From NCBI GenBank assembly GCA_002197995.1, contig NGZR01000002.1, positions 4,650,001-4,714,000 of the forward strand: 64,000 nucleotides of DNA, written 5' to 3'. The stretch comes from Gaeumannomyces sp. JS-464 (taxonomy: Eukaryota; Ascomycota; Sordariomycetes; Magnaporthales; Magnaporthaceae). Positions 1 through 12,249 of the stretch are shown piece by piece. The translations under genes and the position numbers were made by a program. The first letter of the stretch is position 1, and each line of letters begins with the position of its first letter. The notes under the pieces are model-generated. The model was not told the origin of the DNA, searched no databases, and saw nothing but the letters and a program-made list of their open reading frames with translations.

Positions 1-1718
1 TTCTTTTCTCGTGGGTGATCTCCTCTTTCTCTCGAGTTCGCAAAGCCTTCATTCTACATGACTTGAGGACGGGTGGGACGGACGGCCACACAACCAGCCT
101 CGTCCAATGGTGTCCACAATAACGCTCGTAACAAAGACGAGCAACACGACACAGTCGGGCCCATTCCAGCGCTGCACTGCACACTGCACTGCTATCCAGT
201 ATCGACCTAGCGGTCCCATCCATCATGCACCATGTACAGATGCATGCGTATATGCAGCTTCTCAGGGGCACCTAAGCGGCCGCCTTTTTCCGCTGTCACT
301 ACTTTTATTCTCCTTTCTTATTTCTGGAGTCGCAGCACAGCGCAGCGTCGTCGTCTCCGCCCGACGCAAGGGAACGGGGGAAAGATGCTTTTGTTTTTTT
401 TTGCTTGCACGCACGCCTGAGACACACCGCAAAGTTGTCAATGTGCAGCACGGACTACTGCACTGCACTGCACCGCGCATACGTAGCGAGGCCCCGGCAA
501 GAAAAGAAAGCAGAAAAAAGACGCCCACGGGTGAGCGTACTAGAATCGGAATATTGCTGGCAGGAAACATGCACGCACAGCATTATACCATCGTTTGGCA
601 CCTCTCTCATCACACCGGCTCGGCGCTTCCGCCGCTGGTGACCCGCCCACCTCTCCTGAATGGCACGCGCCGCCCGTTGGCTTTTTGTTTTCCATGGGCC
701 GGGCGGCGGCGCATAAAGGACAATAAAGGAAACGAAAGAGCCGCCGTCTGCTTGGCGGGTGGGGCCCATGTTTTTTTTTTACACACACGCACACACGCAC
801 ACACAAACCACAGAGCTGGTTCCGACAGGTGCGCGAGGTTGCATCGGCGGCACCGGTGGGCAGGGAGCGGGTGCTTGTCAGCTCTCCAGGGGAGAAAAAA
901 AAAAGGAAGGAAAAGGTGGGTAATGTCAACCCGCTGACAGCCAGAGCCCAGACATCTCTCCGGCCGGCCAACCACGACCGTGGCACGATTGAGAAATGGG
1001 AAGGTGGATGCATGCATGCCGCCCAGGCCGAGTAGGTTTGGTACAATGGTCCAACACGTCTTGGCCCCTTTCTAATAGGCAGGTTACTCCCAGTGATACC
1101 AACACGGGGAAGCCGAGAGAGGACAAGGAAAACCTTCTCAACCATGGAATCCTAGCCCGGCAATCCGTGCTTCCGCTCTGTCAATGGCAGGCCAGCGTTG
1201 CGTCGCGGGGAAACTCTTCCAGTCCGTCTGGCTGGTCTCAGCATCGGAAGATCATGGGCGCAGAGAGGGTTTAGCCATCTTGGCACACTCACTCGAGCCC
1301 CTTGGTTGTGTCGATAGGTACTGAGGTAGTTGAAAAGATTTGCTTGATTCGCTGTGGTGGTACAAGGGGTTGAACTAAATCAGATGGTAGAAGATCGTGA
1401 TCGTTTTTATAGTATCCTCCGCCGTCTCCAAGAAATCCTAGAGAAAAAGAAAAGATGGGAGAAAAACACAGGATACAAAAAAAGTGAGAAAGAGACACCC
1501 TTCCCAACATAGTGAGGAAAGGAGATGGCAACAGGGACAGGATGAAAAGCCATGGCTGGTAGCCGCCCGCCCACCATACATATGACCGAACCTAAACAAG
1601 TCCACGCTATTTTCCCCTGCCTTCTCGTGCTTGGATTACTGGCACGCAGAAGGCGCTGTAAATCCGCTCTTTAGGTTCTCAGCTCCAGGCAGACAGGAAG
1701 GCACACGCCCGGCTGGTC
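1..1718. other. Intergenic, downstream of VPS10
   Basis: I see no gene here. Open frames of up to about 275 codons exist on the plus strand, but their translations are low-complexity and show no domain or conserved motif. A short AC/GC-rich microsatellite lies at about 781-808 and repeated CACTGCA words at about 170-190 and 455-475. The right end presumably contains the 3' UTR of VPS10. Confidence 0.5.
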
Positions 1719-4700
1719 TCATATCTCCTCGTCGCTGTCTTCCCCAAGAAGCTCGCCCTCGTCCTCGTCGAGGCCGGCGTAGTCACCCGTGCCCCGCGCG
1801 AAGCTGTCCCGCGTCGTGAACCTCCTGGGCCCGCGGCTTCCTCCGCCTCCCAGGCCCAGGGCTCCGTACGCGCCCCTGCCCGCACCGGCCGAGAAGCCCC
1901 AGCGATCGGCAGCATTTTTCGCCGTCCGCCACAGGGCCGACGCCAGCATCGGCAGCGCCCCGACGAGAGCCACTGTCGCCGACACGGCCACCACCGGGTA
2001 TCGGATCCAGGGGCTGTCCGCGTCCAGCAGACCGCCGTCCGACGGGTGCTCACCTAGCCGGATCTGCCCGAAGCTGCCCCCGGCTTCCCACCGCCGGTAC
2101 ACCCACCAGCCGACCGCCCCCGCGCCGCCGAACGAAAGCAGTATGATGAGGAAGATGACGAAGCCACCAGGCCCCGAGTGCCGCTGCTCGTATTCCTTCT
2201 CGTGTCCCGGGCACGGGTGCGACCTGGTGCTGTTTTCCAGATCCCTACCACCTGTGCACGTACTCAGGGGGATGCGCCGGTAGCCCGACGGTTCCCACCA
2301 TTGGTACTCGTTCGGGTACTTGGAGCACCACGCCTCTTTTGTCATTGGCTGGAAGCCAGGTACCAGCTCGCAGCCACCTTCCTTTCCGCGCTGGTAGTTG
2401 AAGTCACTGCACATGTGTCAGGCCAGGTTAGCAAAAACTGAACGTCCCTACAAACGCGGCGGCCTGGGGCGGGCGTGTCCAAGCACTCACCATTCGAAAT
2501 CCTCGCGCGTGCACTCGCAGATCTCTATCTTGTGTAGCTGCTGGATCTTGTTCCCGTTGTAGCAGGACCGGTCCGTCTTCTTGCGGAGGTACGACGACTT
2601 GTGGCCAAAGAGGCAGTCGTCCTTCTGCAGCGGGTGCCTGGCTTGCCAGAGGTAGTAGTCGCTCTTGCTGTCGTCTGCCTCATTGTACTTGCAGACCTCA
2701 CTGCTGAGGCCGGTGAAGTCAAGGTTGACCGTGAAGACGGACGCCTTGCCCTTCTTGCACCACAGGAGGAAGTTCCTGGAGCCGCCCGAGCTGACCGTCG
2801 AGATGTCCTGGACGTCCACCTCCTCCTCCGCAAACTCGTAGTCGGCCCACGTCTTGCCTTCGTCCGTCGTGTACGACACCATCTTGGTCCTTCCCCTGGG
2901 AACGAGCACGACGATGGAGCCCTGGTCTCCAAACGCCCACGACCAGGCGCCCTTCTTAACATTGGTCCACGAGATGCCGGCGTCTGTCGTCATGAAGGTG
3001 TCCGCATTCTTGATGTCGCCCAGCGACGAACCGACGTTGCCGATGCCGAACATGAGGCCGACCGCGCCCGCCGAGGAGTACGTCTTGCGCCGGTCCTGGC
3101 GCTCCGTGTAGCCGTGGATGTGCAGCGCGCAGCTTTCGTCACCCTTGCCGCTCCGGCAGGCGAATCCCTTGCCCTCAGCGTCCTTCTGGGGCGGCGGCAG
3201 GAAGCTCCACAGGGCGCCGTCGTTGTGCGTGATCTTGGTCTGTTTCTTTTTGGGCTCGTCCACCTTGCCGAGGTTGGTCACCACGTTGACCAGGGCGACT
3301 CCCTCAAGACCGAGCATCTTCTCAAAATCGACGTAGTAGTGTTCGTCGCAGTTGACGCCCGAAATGCTCACAACGTACTCAGTGCCATTAGAGTTGCTCT
3401 TGATGATGGTACCGTACTTGTGGTTCGACTTGGATACGGTGGGCACGAACATGTTGACGGCGTGTGTTGAGCTGTCGAGCACCGTTACGGCGCTCTGGTG
3501 CGTCTGCTCAAAGTTGTACGGGAACTTTGTCGCCGCGTACGTCTTGCCGTCGAGGCTCGCGAACGCCTGCAGCATCGTCTTGACCTTCTCCTTGTCCAGC
3601 TTGACTTCGGCCGCCACCACGATGAACTCGGCCATGGTCGCAAAGTCCTTGACGTTCTTCTGCGCCACCTGGTCTCCTTCGAAGAAGTCGTCGCTCCACA
3701 CGAGGTCGAGCGGGATGCCAGCCTCGGAGCCCTCGCGCGACTTGACCAGGCACAGGATCTGTCGGCTGTCACGCCAGCGGTACTGGCTTGCGCCCGTGAA
3801 CTCACACCTCTGCACGTAGCGCTTGATCGATTTCCAGTTGTCACCTCGGTCCTCTGACAGAGAAGCCTCTGTATAGCACTCCTTGGTCTTCGTCTCGCAC
3901 TTCTTACCAAGCCAGATCAGCCAGTCCTTCCTATCGGGGTGGAAGACCAGGGGAGAGGTACCCAGCCTAGTGTCGACGGGGTTCGGCGCCTTGAACTCGT
4001 GGAAGTGAAGACCGCGGTCGACCGTGTACGTCACCTCACCCGATTCCTTGATGAAAAAAGCCATCTCCTTGAAGTAATGGTGCCTCAAGATGCCCCAGAA
4101 ACCCTCGCCCTTGAGCGCCGCAGGCTGCTTCCAAGTCTTGCCGTGGTCGTTGGTTAGGAAGACTGGGCCACCTTTTTGGGTCTCCATATTGATTGGCCTG
4201 GCAACGACAGTCTCGTCCGCATCCTGGCTGTCCTCGCCCTTCTCCAGGTAGTACTTCTCGAACGAAGTGAATTCTCCCTCAAAGTCGATTTTGGTGGACT
4301 TGACCTTCCCGCTCGGCTTCGACACAGGCGGCGACGTCGACTCTTTGCACTTGTGCTCGACCTGCTCGTCCTTTTGCTTCCCGTTCACTCTCTTGCAGTC
4401 GTCGCCGGGGATCTTGCGCCAGCCCGACGACCCCTTGAACACGTCATCCGGCTTGGCGTTCTTACATGCGTCTTTGGGCGCGGCCACCGGCCCGGCGGCC
4501 ACGCACTTGTCGCCATCTCGCTTGAAGTTGTAGTCACATTCAAAGTCTTGATCACTACAGTCAGTCACTGGGCCATCTCGGCGACGGGATCCTTGAACTC
4601 CTGCTTGATGAAACACTCGGCGTCCTTCTTCCGCCGGCGGTACTTTTGCGTGTGGCCCATGATGCAGGTTGGCTTGCCCTTGTCGTCGACCCTGGCGAAC

Positions 4701-6376
4701 CACTCCTCCATGTCGCCGTCCTTGCAGGTTGCCTCGTGCAGGCCGTCAAAGTCGATGGCTATGAGGTGGTACTTGCGCGGGCTCTCCTCTCCGATAAGTA
4801 TGAACTTGAGGCTCGTAGAGTCCTGGGTTGTGGTCAGGATGCCTGGCTTCATCTTGAGGCCGTCAGGCAGCTTGGCCGTCTTCCAGTCCTTGCCGTGATT
4901 GAGCGAGTATGTGATCTCGTCGATGTTTTCGCCGTCTCTGACAGCCACCAGGACGGAACCCTGGTCACCAAACTCGTACTTGTGAGGACCCTTGGGGCCC
5001 TTGATCCAAGACACGCCGGCATTGTCCGAGATGAACAGACTCGCGTCTTCAAGTTTCCCCAGGTAGTCACCCATGTTGCCGTTGGCCATGACCAGGCCCG
5101 GCGCCGGGCTGGAGAAGACGCGGCCGACGTTGTCGAGGTCAGTGACCGAGTGCAGGTGAAGCTTCTCCTTGTCGGCCGTGACCGACTCGAAGGTCCTGCC
5201 GTCGTCAAAGGTGATCTCGGTCACGATCTTCTTCTCCACGCTGCGGTCCTTTGTGACGTCTTCCGCATTGGCGACCTTGTTCACGAGAAAAATGCCCTGG
5301 ATGCCCGAAATCTTTTCGAAGTCGACGTGGCCGTGGCGGTTGCGGTTCGTGTTCTCAATGTTGCGGGTGAAGTAGGTCCCGTTGGAGTTGCTCGTAAGCA
5401 GGACGCCCATGGGGTTCGAGCGGTGCGTCGTCATGACGTCGATCTGGATGCTGTAGTTTGTGCTTTCGAGCACCGTATACGCCTCCTGGTTGAGCTTGTG
5501 GTCGGTGGGAAAGACGGCCCTGTGCCATTTTTTGGTGTCGTCCGTGACGAACAGCGCCATCTCATCCGTGTTCTTGGAGTTGGCGGCTACAAGGAGGAAC
5601 TTCTTTACGGCGGCGACGTTGACGATACCCTGGACCGGCCGGTTCGTGTCTAGATTGGGCTCGAACTCCTGGACGACGCCGTCGGCCTTGGCGGCGCTGA
5701 AGTAGTTGTCCGAGATCAGGAGGCGCTGGTCCTGCTTGTACATGGAAAACTCGTCGGCCACGATGCAGAGGGCGCGCTGCTTGTCGAGCTCGTCGTCGCC
5801 GGTCGCGAAAAGCTTGGAGGACTTTGCCCACCAGCAGCCCCTGGTGGAGCCGCGCAGGAACTTGGCGTCGGAGCGGAAGCCGTCGAGGGTGTACATGGAG
5901 ACCTCCTCGCAGAATAGCGTCTTCTTGCAGTCCATGCCGTTGAAGATGATGCGGTCCGGGTCGCCGGCATGGAAGTTGAGCACCTCGGAGCGGTAGATGC
6001 TCATCTCGGTGTCGGTCAGGAACGACTGCCACGACTTGCCGCGGTCCGTAGTCTTGTAGTGGTGGATGCCGTCGGTCAGCACAAAGGCTCGCTGGGGGTC
6101 GTATGCGTGCATGACGAGCTGGACGGCCCTGCCGGCCTCGATGTCCTTGACCAGATGCCACGTCGAGCCGGCATCCTCGCTGCGGAAGACGGTGCCGTTC
6201 CGCTCGTCCTGGAACAGGACCACGTCCGAGTCCTCGAAATAGTTCAGGTTGAATGGGGGGTGCTCGAGCGTCGTCTTGTGGAATGTCGGGCCGTCGGCTG
6301 CTGCTGCTGGTAGAGGTCTCGTCAAGAGCGTCGCCAGCAAGGCCACGGCCTGCAGTGCCCCCGGTACCCTCCTCAT
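1719..6376 (-). CDS. VPS10: Vacuolar protein sorting/targeting receptor VPS10 (sortilin family)
   Basis: Type I receptor that carries vacuolar hydrolases such as carboxypeptidase Y from the late Golgi to endosomes (family knowledge). The chosen ATG at 6376 begins a clear signal peptide (MRRVPGALQAVALLATLL). The open frame from 6376 to about 4567 encodes the first VPS10 beta-propeller, with Asp-box motifs such as SEDAGSTW and TTDRGKSW. The frame from about 4566 to 2491 encodes the first Cys-rich 10CC segment (DFECDYNF) and the second propeller. After an 84-nt intron (2407-2490; donor GTGAGT, branch CTAAC, acceptor CAG) the last exon 2406-1719 finishes the second Cys-rich segment and adds a membrane helix (GGFVIFLIILLSF), a second hydrophobic stretch (VVAVSATVALVGALPML) and an acidic tail. 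The two large frames do not join: near 4563-4570 there are two extra bases (or one missing) exactly at the first propeller/10CC boundary. I treat it as one gene carrying a sequence discrepancy. Confidence 0.93.
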
Positions 6377-7614
6377 GGTTACTGCGGCTGTGATGTGAGG
6401 AAGCTCATGAAGCAGGCGACCGCGACAGGGCGGGATAGCGGACGGCGCACAGGGGATAAATGTGGGGTGGTCGATTCTTGGCGTAGCGCGAAAATGGTCG
6501 CGCAAAGTGAGTGTGAAAAGAACAGGGAAGAACGGAAATGTGAAAAGAGGCGACGATGCTGTTGTCGGTTCCAGCCGTCTCAGGGCTTACAGGCTGCGAC
6601 CTGGATGGCGTTTGATAGCAACGCGCGGCTCAGGAGCTGGGAGCTGTGCTGCAAGTGGATGGAGCCTGTGCTGGGGCCGACACGCCCGAGTCCTGCACAC
6701 TGTCCTCAGCCCGCCGCCGCACCCCACCCCTGCTCCCTGGAACTGGAGGCTGCACACTGGGAGGCTTGCCACTGCGACAGGTGTCCCAATCGAAACCTCA
6801 GCCACACTGTGGAATCGGGGTTCACCCAAACATACGGAACGAGACTTTGCGCCCCGCCTGTCAAAGCATCATTCACATACAGCCAGGCCAATTAGAGAAT
6901 TGCATGCATTCTGCCGAGAAATCACACCAGTCACCCGTCTCGTTGTGGGACAAAGTCGGCAGGCAGGTGGGTAGTTACAGGCAGTCAGGTGATAGGCTGG
7001 TAGTGACTCTACAGGTACATGTAGGCTGGAGCGCGGTAGAGACACGTGCTGCCACCTACAGGAGTAGCCGAGCTGAATCTGGACGGCCCTAACCTGTCCT
7101 GCACCCACATCGAGCAAGAATACTTTAGACGAGCAAATGACAATTAGCAACTAGGTAAGTATGCACCTTGACGACCTTACAGCAGAGACCCCGGGCCTGG
7201 AGTGGAAGGCAAGACGACGCGAGTGAGTAACCTATACGTCCCGCCGTCTACCCAGCCCACTTTCCTCCAGGCCCCAGAAGCGGACAAATCCAGGTTCTCC
7301 GGTCGGGCAAGCGGTTTGGTGCGACAGCCCGAGACGTTCAAGGAGCACGCTCCACCCGTTCCATCAACCTCAGCTCTCATACAACCCCATGACATCACCA
7401 ATGCAGGATACAAAGGATGCACAGCTAATTATAATAAACTTAGGAAAGGAGCCGCTCCCCCGCCTCGGCTTGAGCCGCAAGTGTATGCCGAGGACAGTTT
7501 TCAATCAAGGGAGAGCGGGTGAAGCAACTAATGCCACCGAGATATACCAAGAAACTAAGGGGTAAAACATCCACAGACAACAAACAACGGTCAGGCCGGC
7601 TCTCCGAGAGGGGC
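6377..7614. other. Intergenic between VPS10 and the SUN gene
   Basis: About 1.2 kb holding the VPS10 promoter and the 3' region of the SUN gene. Short overlapping frames occur on both strands, but none has a recognisable motif, a splice structure or protein-like composition. No RNA gene is apparent. Confidence 0.5.
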
Positions 7615-8954
7615 TTAGTTGCTAAGGACGATGGTGGCAATACCGCCGGGCTTGCTGATGGCAGTCTGTGTGAAATCATTGGTCAGTACTTGGTGTCCTT
7701 CGCCGTCAGATCGCGGCTCCCCAAACCCGGTACTTACAGTGCATCCGTTGCCGCCGCCGGTGAATTTGCCGTTCTTCAGGGCACAGGGGGCGGTGACGTC
7801 TCCCGTGATCTCAACATTGTAGTTGAGCTTGGCGTTGCTGGTCGGCTGGTTCCAGAAGATGGAGATGTAGGTGATGCCGTGGATGTCCTTGCCGACGCCA
7901 AGGTTGGCGGGGACCAGTTTCCGGCAGAGTCAGGGTACTTGGAGCTCTTCCAGGTGCAGGAATTCTCAACGTCGACGCCCTCGTTGTTGAGGTAGAACTG
8001 AGCGCTGGTAGGGGAGCCCTTCCACCAGTACGACGTCTTCGCGTCCGGGTTCAGGAGCTCGTACTTGCCGCCCGGCTTGGTCTCGGTGGCAATCGACATC
8101 TTCTCGTCACCGGGGTAGTTGGTCTGGCAGATGTTACACACACCATTGAGCTTGTTCTCCACAAAGACACCGCCGGCGCCCTTCTGGCAGAGCTTGGGAT
8201 ACTCAGGGCGGGTAAGCTCCAGCTTGCCCTTGGAGTTACACCACAGACCACCAATTGACTGCCCGGTGGATCCCTGCGACGATTCAGGCCACTGAGTCTT
8301 CTGGTAGCCGTTGGGGCAGGCGTACGAACAGAAGGAGTTCTTGGGGCAGCCACCTGAGATGGGTTGGTGGATGGTGTTGATCAGAACACCGGGGATCCAC
8401 TTCTTGTCGTCGGGCTGCTGGAAGCTGAGCCAGCCGTCCAGGCCGAGCCAAGAGACAGGCTGGGCACCATACTGGGTCGGGAGGGAGCTGCAGTCAATCT
8501 CGCCGCTGGGGAAGTCGGCGTCGAGGCCAGTGGCGCCGGAACCGGAGCCAACGCTGGGGCTCGATGAAGCCTTGGCCGGGGCGCTCGGCTTGGGCTCGGG
8601 AGACGGCGAGGCCTTTTGCTCGAAGAACTGCGCCGCCTGCGAGGTAGACGTGGTGGTGGGCTTCGCCGACGTGGTCGGAGGGGGAGGAGGCGGCGGCGGG
8701 GTGAAGGTCGGGGTGGTCTCGCCGACAACCGAGTAAAGACCGTCGGCAATACCAGCCTTGGCCTTCTCCGCCTCGACGACCTTACCGTCGAGCTCGTACA
8801 CAGCCACGACGGGGCCCTCGACGTAGGTGGTGACGATCTCGGGGGTGCGCTTCTCGACCAGGCGCCTAGCGTGGTGGTGGCGGTGGTGCTGGTGCGAGGC
8901 CTGCGTTCCCGCGACCAGAGAAGCCGCGAGGGCGAACTGCGTGATCCCCTTCAT
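7615..8954 (-). CDS. SUN-family secreted cell wall protein (GH132-type)
   Basis: Fungal SUN proteins (yeast Sun4/Uth1/Sim1 relatives, CAZy GH132) are secreted beta-glucan-binding proteins acting in septation and wall remodelling. The ATG at 8954 starts a signal peptide (MKGITQFALAASLVAGTQAS), followed by a His-rich stretch, a Kex2-like LVEKR site near residue 35 and a Pro/Ser/Thr-rich linker. The SUN domain follows, with the signature cysteines CPKNSFCSYAC, then WPESSQGSTGQS, GLWC and NICQTNYPGDE. A 72-nt intron (7666-7737; donor GTAAGT, acceptor CACAG) precedes a 17-codon last exon ending at 7615. Within the domain, after SAGNWSP, the frame is lost at a C4 run (7909-7912 on the plus strand). 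One additional C restores an uninterrupted conserved C-terminus, so a one-base deletion in the sequence is likely. Confidence in the family is high, in the exact protein moderate. Confidence 0.9.
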
Positions 8955-11900
8955 TGCGACGGTGGGGGGTGAATTAGGGATTCTGGTTCGAGGTGATCCA
9001 AGTTCGGACGAGTCGATAAGGCTGCTGTGTTAGGTCGACTGGTACTTCTGGTCACGAAGAGCTTGCGAGGCAACCCCTAATGTTAGCGGTGTGCGAACAC
9101 GGACAAAGGGACCCAGCACACCGAGACCACACCACCGCAACAACACACAGGCATGGGCATGGGCATGCCTAGAAATGAATCGGGGTAAGACGGTTGCAGC
9201 TGCAGCACTTACCTTCGAATATGTGAGTTGGCGCCCTGTCCTTGCAACGAAGAGTGAAAACGAGCGTCGAGACTGGTAGAGAAAAAGAGCGTAATAGTTG
9301 GTTGGCCTGTCCGCGGTCTCAAAAGAGCGTGATAGAGGGAAACCTCTGTTGGGTGAGCAGCGTGGTGAAGAGGTCCAGAGTGGATTTGGGGACGGCGGTC
9401 GGGAAGGGAGTTTTGATCAAGCTAGAACGGCGCGCTGGCCACCATGAGAACCTGCTTTCAATTAGCGAAATTGCGCCCCGGCTGGGCAGGGTAGGCGCCT
9501 GACAGGGGTCTCCGGGCCAGGAGCTCTTGCCTGCTATCCAACCAAATGAAATGAGGTGAGCCTACGACGTGCTGTTTGTGGATATGGATTGATGAGGTTA
9601 ATTACGACGTAAAAGCCAGCACGGGATGCATCTTGGCCAGCGCGAGGGTCTTGTTGTGCTCCCAGGTGCTTTCACAGAGTGGGCTGGCGACTTGTCCGCG
9701 CAAGTCGAGACTGGCATGCAAGATGGAGAGACGTCGATCGTGAACGGCGGCATCGTGCTCTGCTTCTTTTCGTTCCAGTCTCATGTGGCCCGTGGTATTT
9801 CACCACGGAAGATAGTCTAGCCCTTTTCGTTGCTATCCTTTCGGTGCTCTTTCTGCTTTCTTTGTTCTGGTGATGGGCTAGACGGACGTGCCTTCTCTGT
9901 TGCACACGCAATTCAATCGATGCGCCTTTGTTTCCCTAGCTTGAACCCCCCTTTTTGTGTGTGGACCCAACCCTTTTGACGGCTTCTGGGCGTGAGGTTC
10001 CTGGTCTGACTCCGTCGATGAAGATCCATCTACCCATGCTATTTACGGTGTGGTGTGGCTGTGTGTGCTTGGTCTGTTTGCGTCCCACCCCATTTGGTCT
10101 CGGCGCCAACTCCCCCTTTCTCGGGCAGCATGGCATGGCTGGCAGCGTTGGCGATGGCATTCAAACTCTGGCAGAGACGGTGCCGGAGAGGTTCCTGCGC
10201 TAGGTGGCCGGCAAACATCCATCCCACAAGGGGTTTGACTGCAAATGACATTGCAGCCAATATGGGATGCCCTTGGCTGGAACTCCGCGCCGGGGACGCG
10301 ACCTTGGATCGAGGTTGTATCCGGCTGGGTTCATCAGAAAGATTTACGAAACCAGAAGCATCTACAAGATGTTCCATTTCCCCTCCTCCCTTCACTGCGT
10401 GCCTTGACTGCCAGGTCAATGCCCGATCTGGAAAGTCATGCTATACTATCCGACGAATTCAAACCAAACCCAATGATCTGGCTGCCAACCTATGCACGTG
10501 TAAGTCATCAGGCGATCGGAGTGACATGGCCCTTCGATGCGCCAAACTCGTTGCCATGGCTGTGGCGCACAAGTGATGGGAGATCCTAATTAAGCAGACG
10601 GGCCGGCGGCCACACAAACTTTCCTCGACACGGCAAGGAATGGAGAGTGCATGGGGAAATATGTGGCAGCACCAACGAGACACCTTTTCAACTTCGTCCT
10701 GGGACCTTGATCGGGGATGGAAGCCGCGGACAGCCGGAGGCTGCCTGCCTTGAACACCAACCTCTTCGATGGAAGAGCTTCCTCGGCAGAGGGGAGACCT
10801 GCATCACACCCACCAGTGCAATCACCCTTGACGGTTGGGTCGTCGCCATGGCTGGAAGGCATCTCGATCTCGATCTCTGTGCCGTGATAGGTGGCTCAAA
10901 GGTGTTGGCTCAGCTTGCGCGCCCATCCATTGAGATGCGCAGACTAGTGCTCCGAGCAAGAGGAGGTATTCTGAAGCACCGAGTAAAGAGGCCTCTCTGC
11001 AGTGTCGCCCAGGCTGCTCGGGACGACCGCTCCCACACACCCCTCCAACAGAACAGATGCAGCGTATCGAGCAGGTACGGATTCCGTCCGCGTTAGGGGA
11101 TGACGCCATAGGAGTTTGGATCAAATGGGGGCCATCACAATTCCTGTCAGACAGAGTCGGTCGCTCCGCCCTTACACGCACCAACGGCAGCGCGGAGTTC
11201 TGCGTCGAGTGATTGGTTGCACCGTCGAGGACACCCCCTGGGCTCAGCGGGCGACTCGGTATACGATGGACTAACCTGCCGTTACACTGGCTGCTCTGGC
11301 GCGAGTGTTGTGGTCACTTGAGACACAGCCCCGCCGGCAGTAACGCGGTAACGCGTCAGGTAGGGTCGTTATGAACAGATGTCGCTGGAGAATGGTGGCT
11401 GGGAGCTGCCTGGCCACATTTTCCAAGGGCGGGCTCTGTCGACACCTCGACTGAGCAGCGACTGATTGCGCATCTGCATGTGTAAATTTGTGCCTCGGTA
11501 CCGTCTCTGCACAGGGTGTTTTATCAATCCGCCGAGACGGTCAACTGCATGCACCACAGTACAAACCTGTGCATCCACGCACAGCTCTGTATTCACACAG
11601 TATGGGTGGTGCTCAGCCGGCAAAGACTAAAGGCTGTACCACGCGCCTCCTTGGGGCTGTCGTCACCAATCTCAGCGAGGTACCTCGGGCTGGAGATGCG
11701 GCGGGGAGGGCGGAGGGCGGCTTATGTACAGCCTAGCCACACCAAAAGAGTGGATCTGTCCATTCCCACCGCCGGCAGACCCACTCGTGCTTCGGAGGCG
11801 CAGCAGGCTTTTTCGTCTAGGTGCCCCCTCTGTTCCTGCTTCGATATCCTCAGCCTCTCTGCTGCCTCATCCACACTCGACCCTGCAGACACGCAGCCCT

Positions 11901-12249
11901 GCACCTCGCGGAACCCCCGGACGGCGCAGAGACTCCCAAATCCTGCAAATTGCACAGGCCCGGCCATCGCTGGCTTCGTGCCATCCCCGTGAACCCCGCT
12001 GCATCAACCCCGTCTGTCGAGCGTGCTCGCCATCAGCAAGCGCACTCCACGCTGGCTCCTTTCCGTCACGACTCTCGCCACGGCTTCAGCCACACCCCCG
12101 TCTGTCCGTCGCCGAACGATGCGAATCGCGCGGCGACGGGTCCAAGGAGCCTGACTGTAGTGCCCATTGCCTGCTGCTGTCCGCCATAGCCTGCGCTGCA
12201 TCCGCCTCCGCGACCAATTCCAATCGCGTCACGGCGCCGCGCTGCCGCC
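8955..12249. other. Intergenic: divergent 5' regions of the SUN and C2H2 genes
   Basis: About 3.3 kb between two divergently transcribed genes. No coding sequence is supported; frames here are short, overlapping and without family motifs. The side next to the SUN gene has GGGCAT-type short repeats (about 9152-9172). The side next to the C2H2 gene (11.8-12.25 kb) is C/T-rich, as in a long fungal leader. Confidence 0.5.

Noticed and set aside
107..937. 276-codon plus-strand frame
   Set aside because: Low-complexity translation without a motif; overlapping frames of similar length on the other strand indicate chance openness.
2601..5653. Long plus-strand frames (289 and 335 codons)
   Set aside because: Antisense shadows of VPS10 produced by GC-rich third positions.
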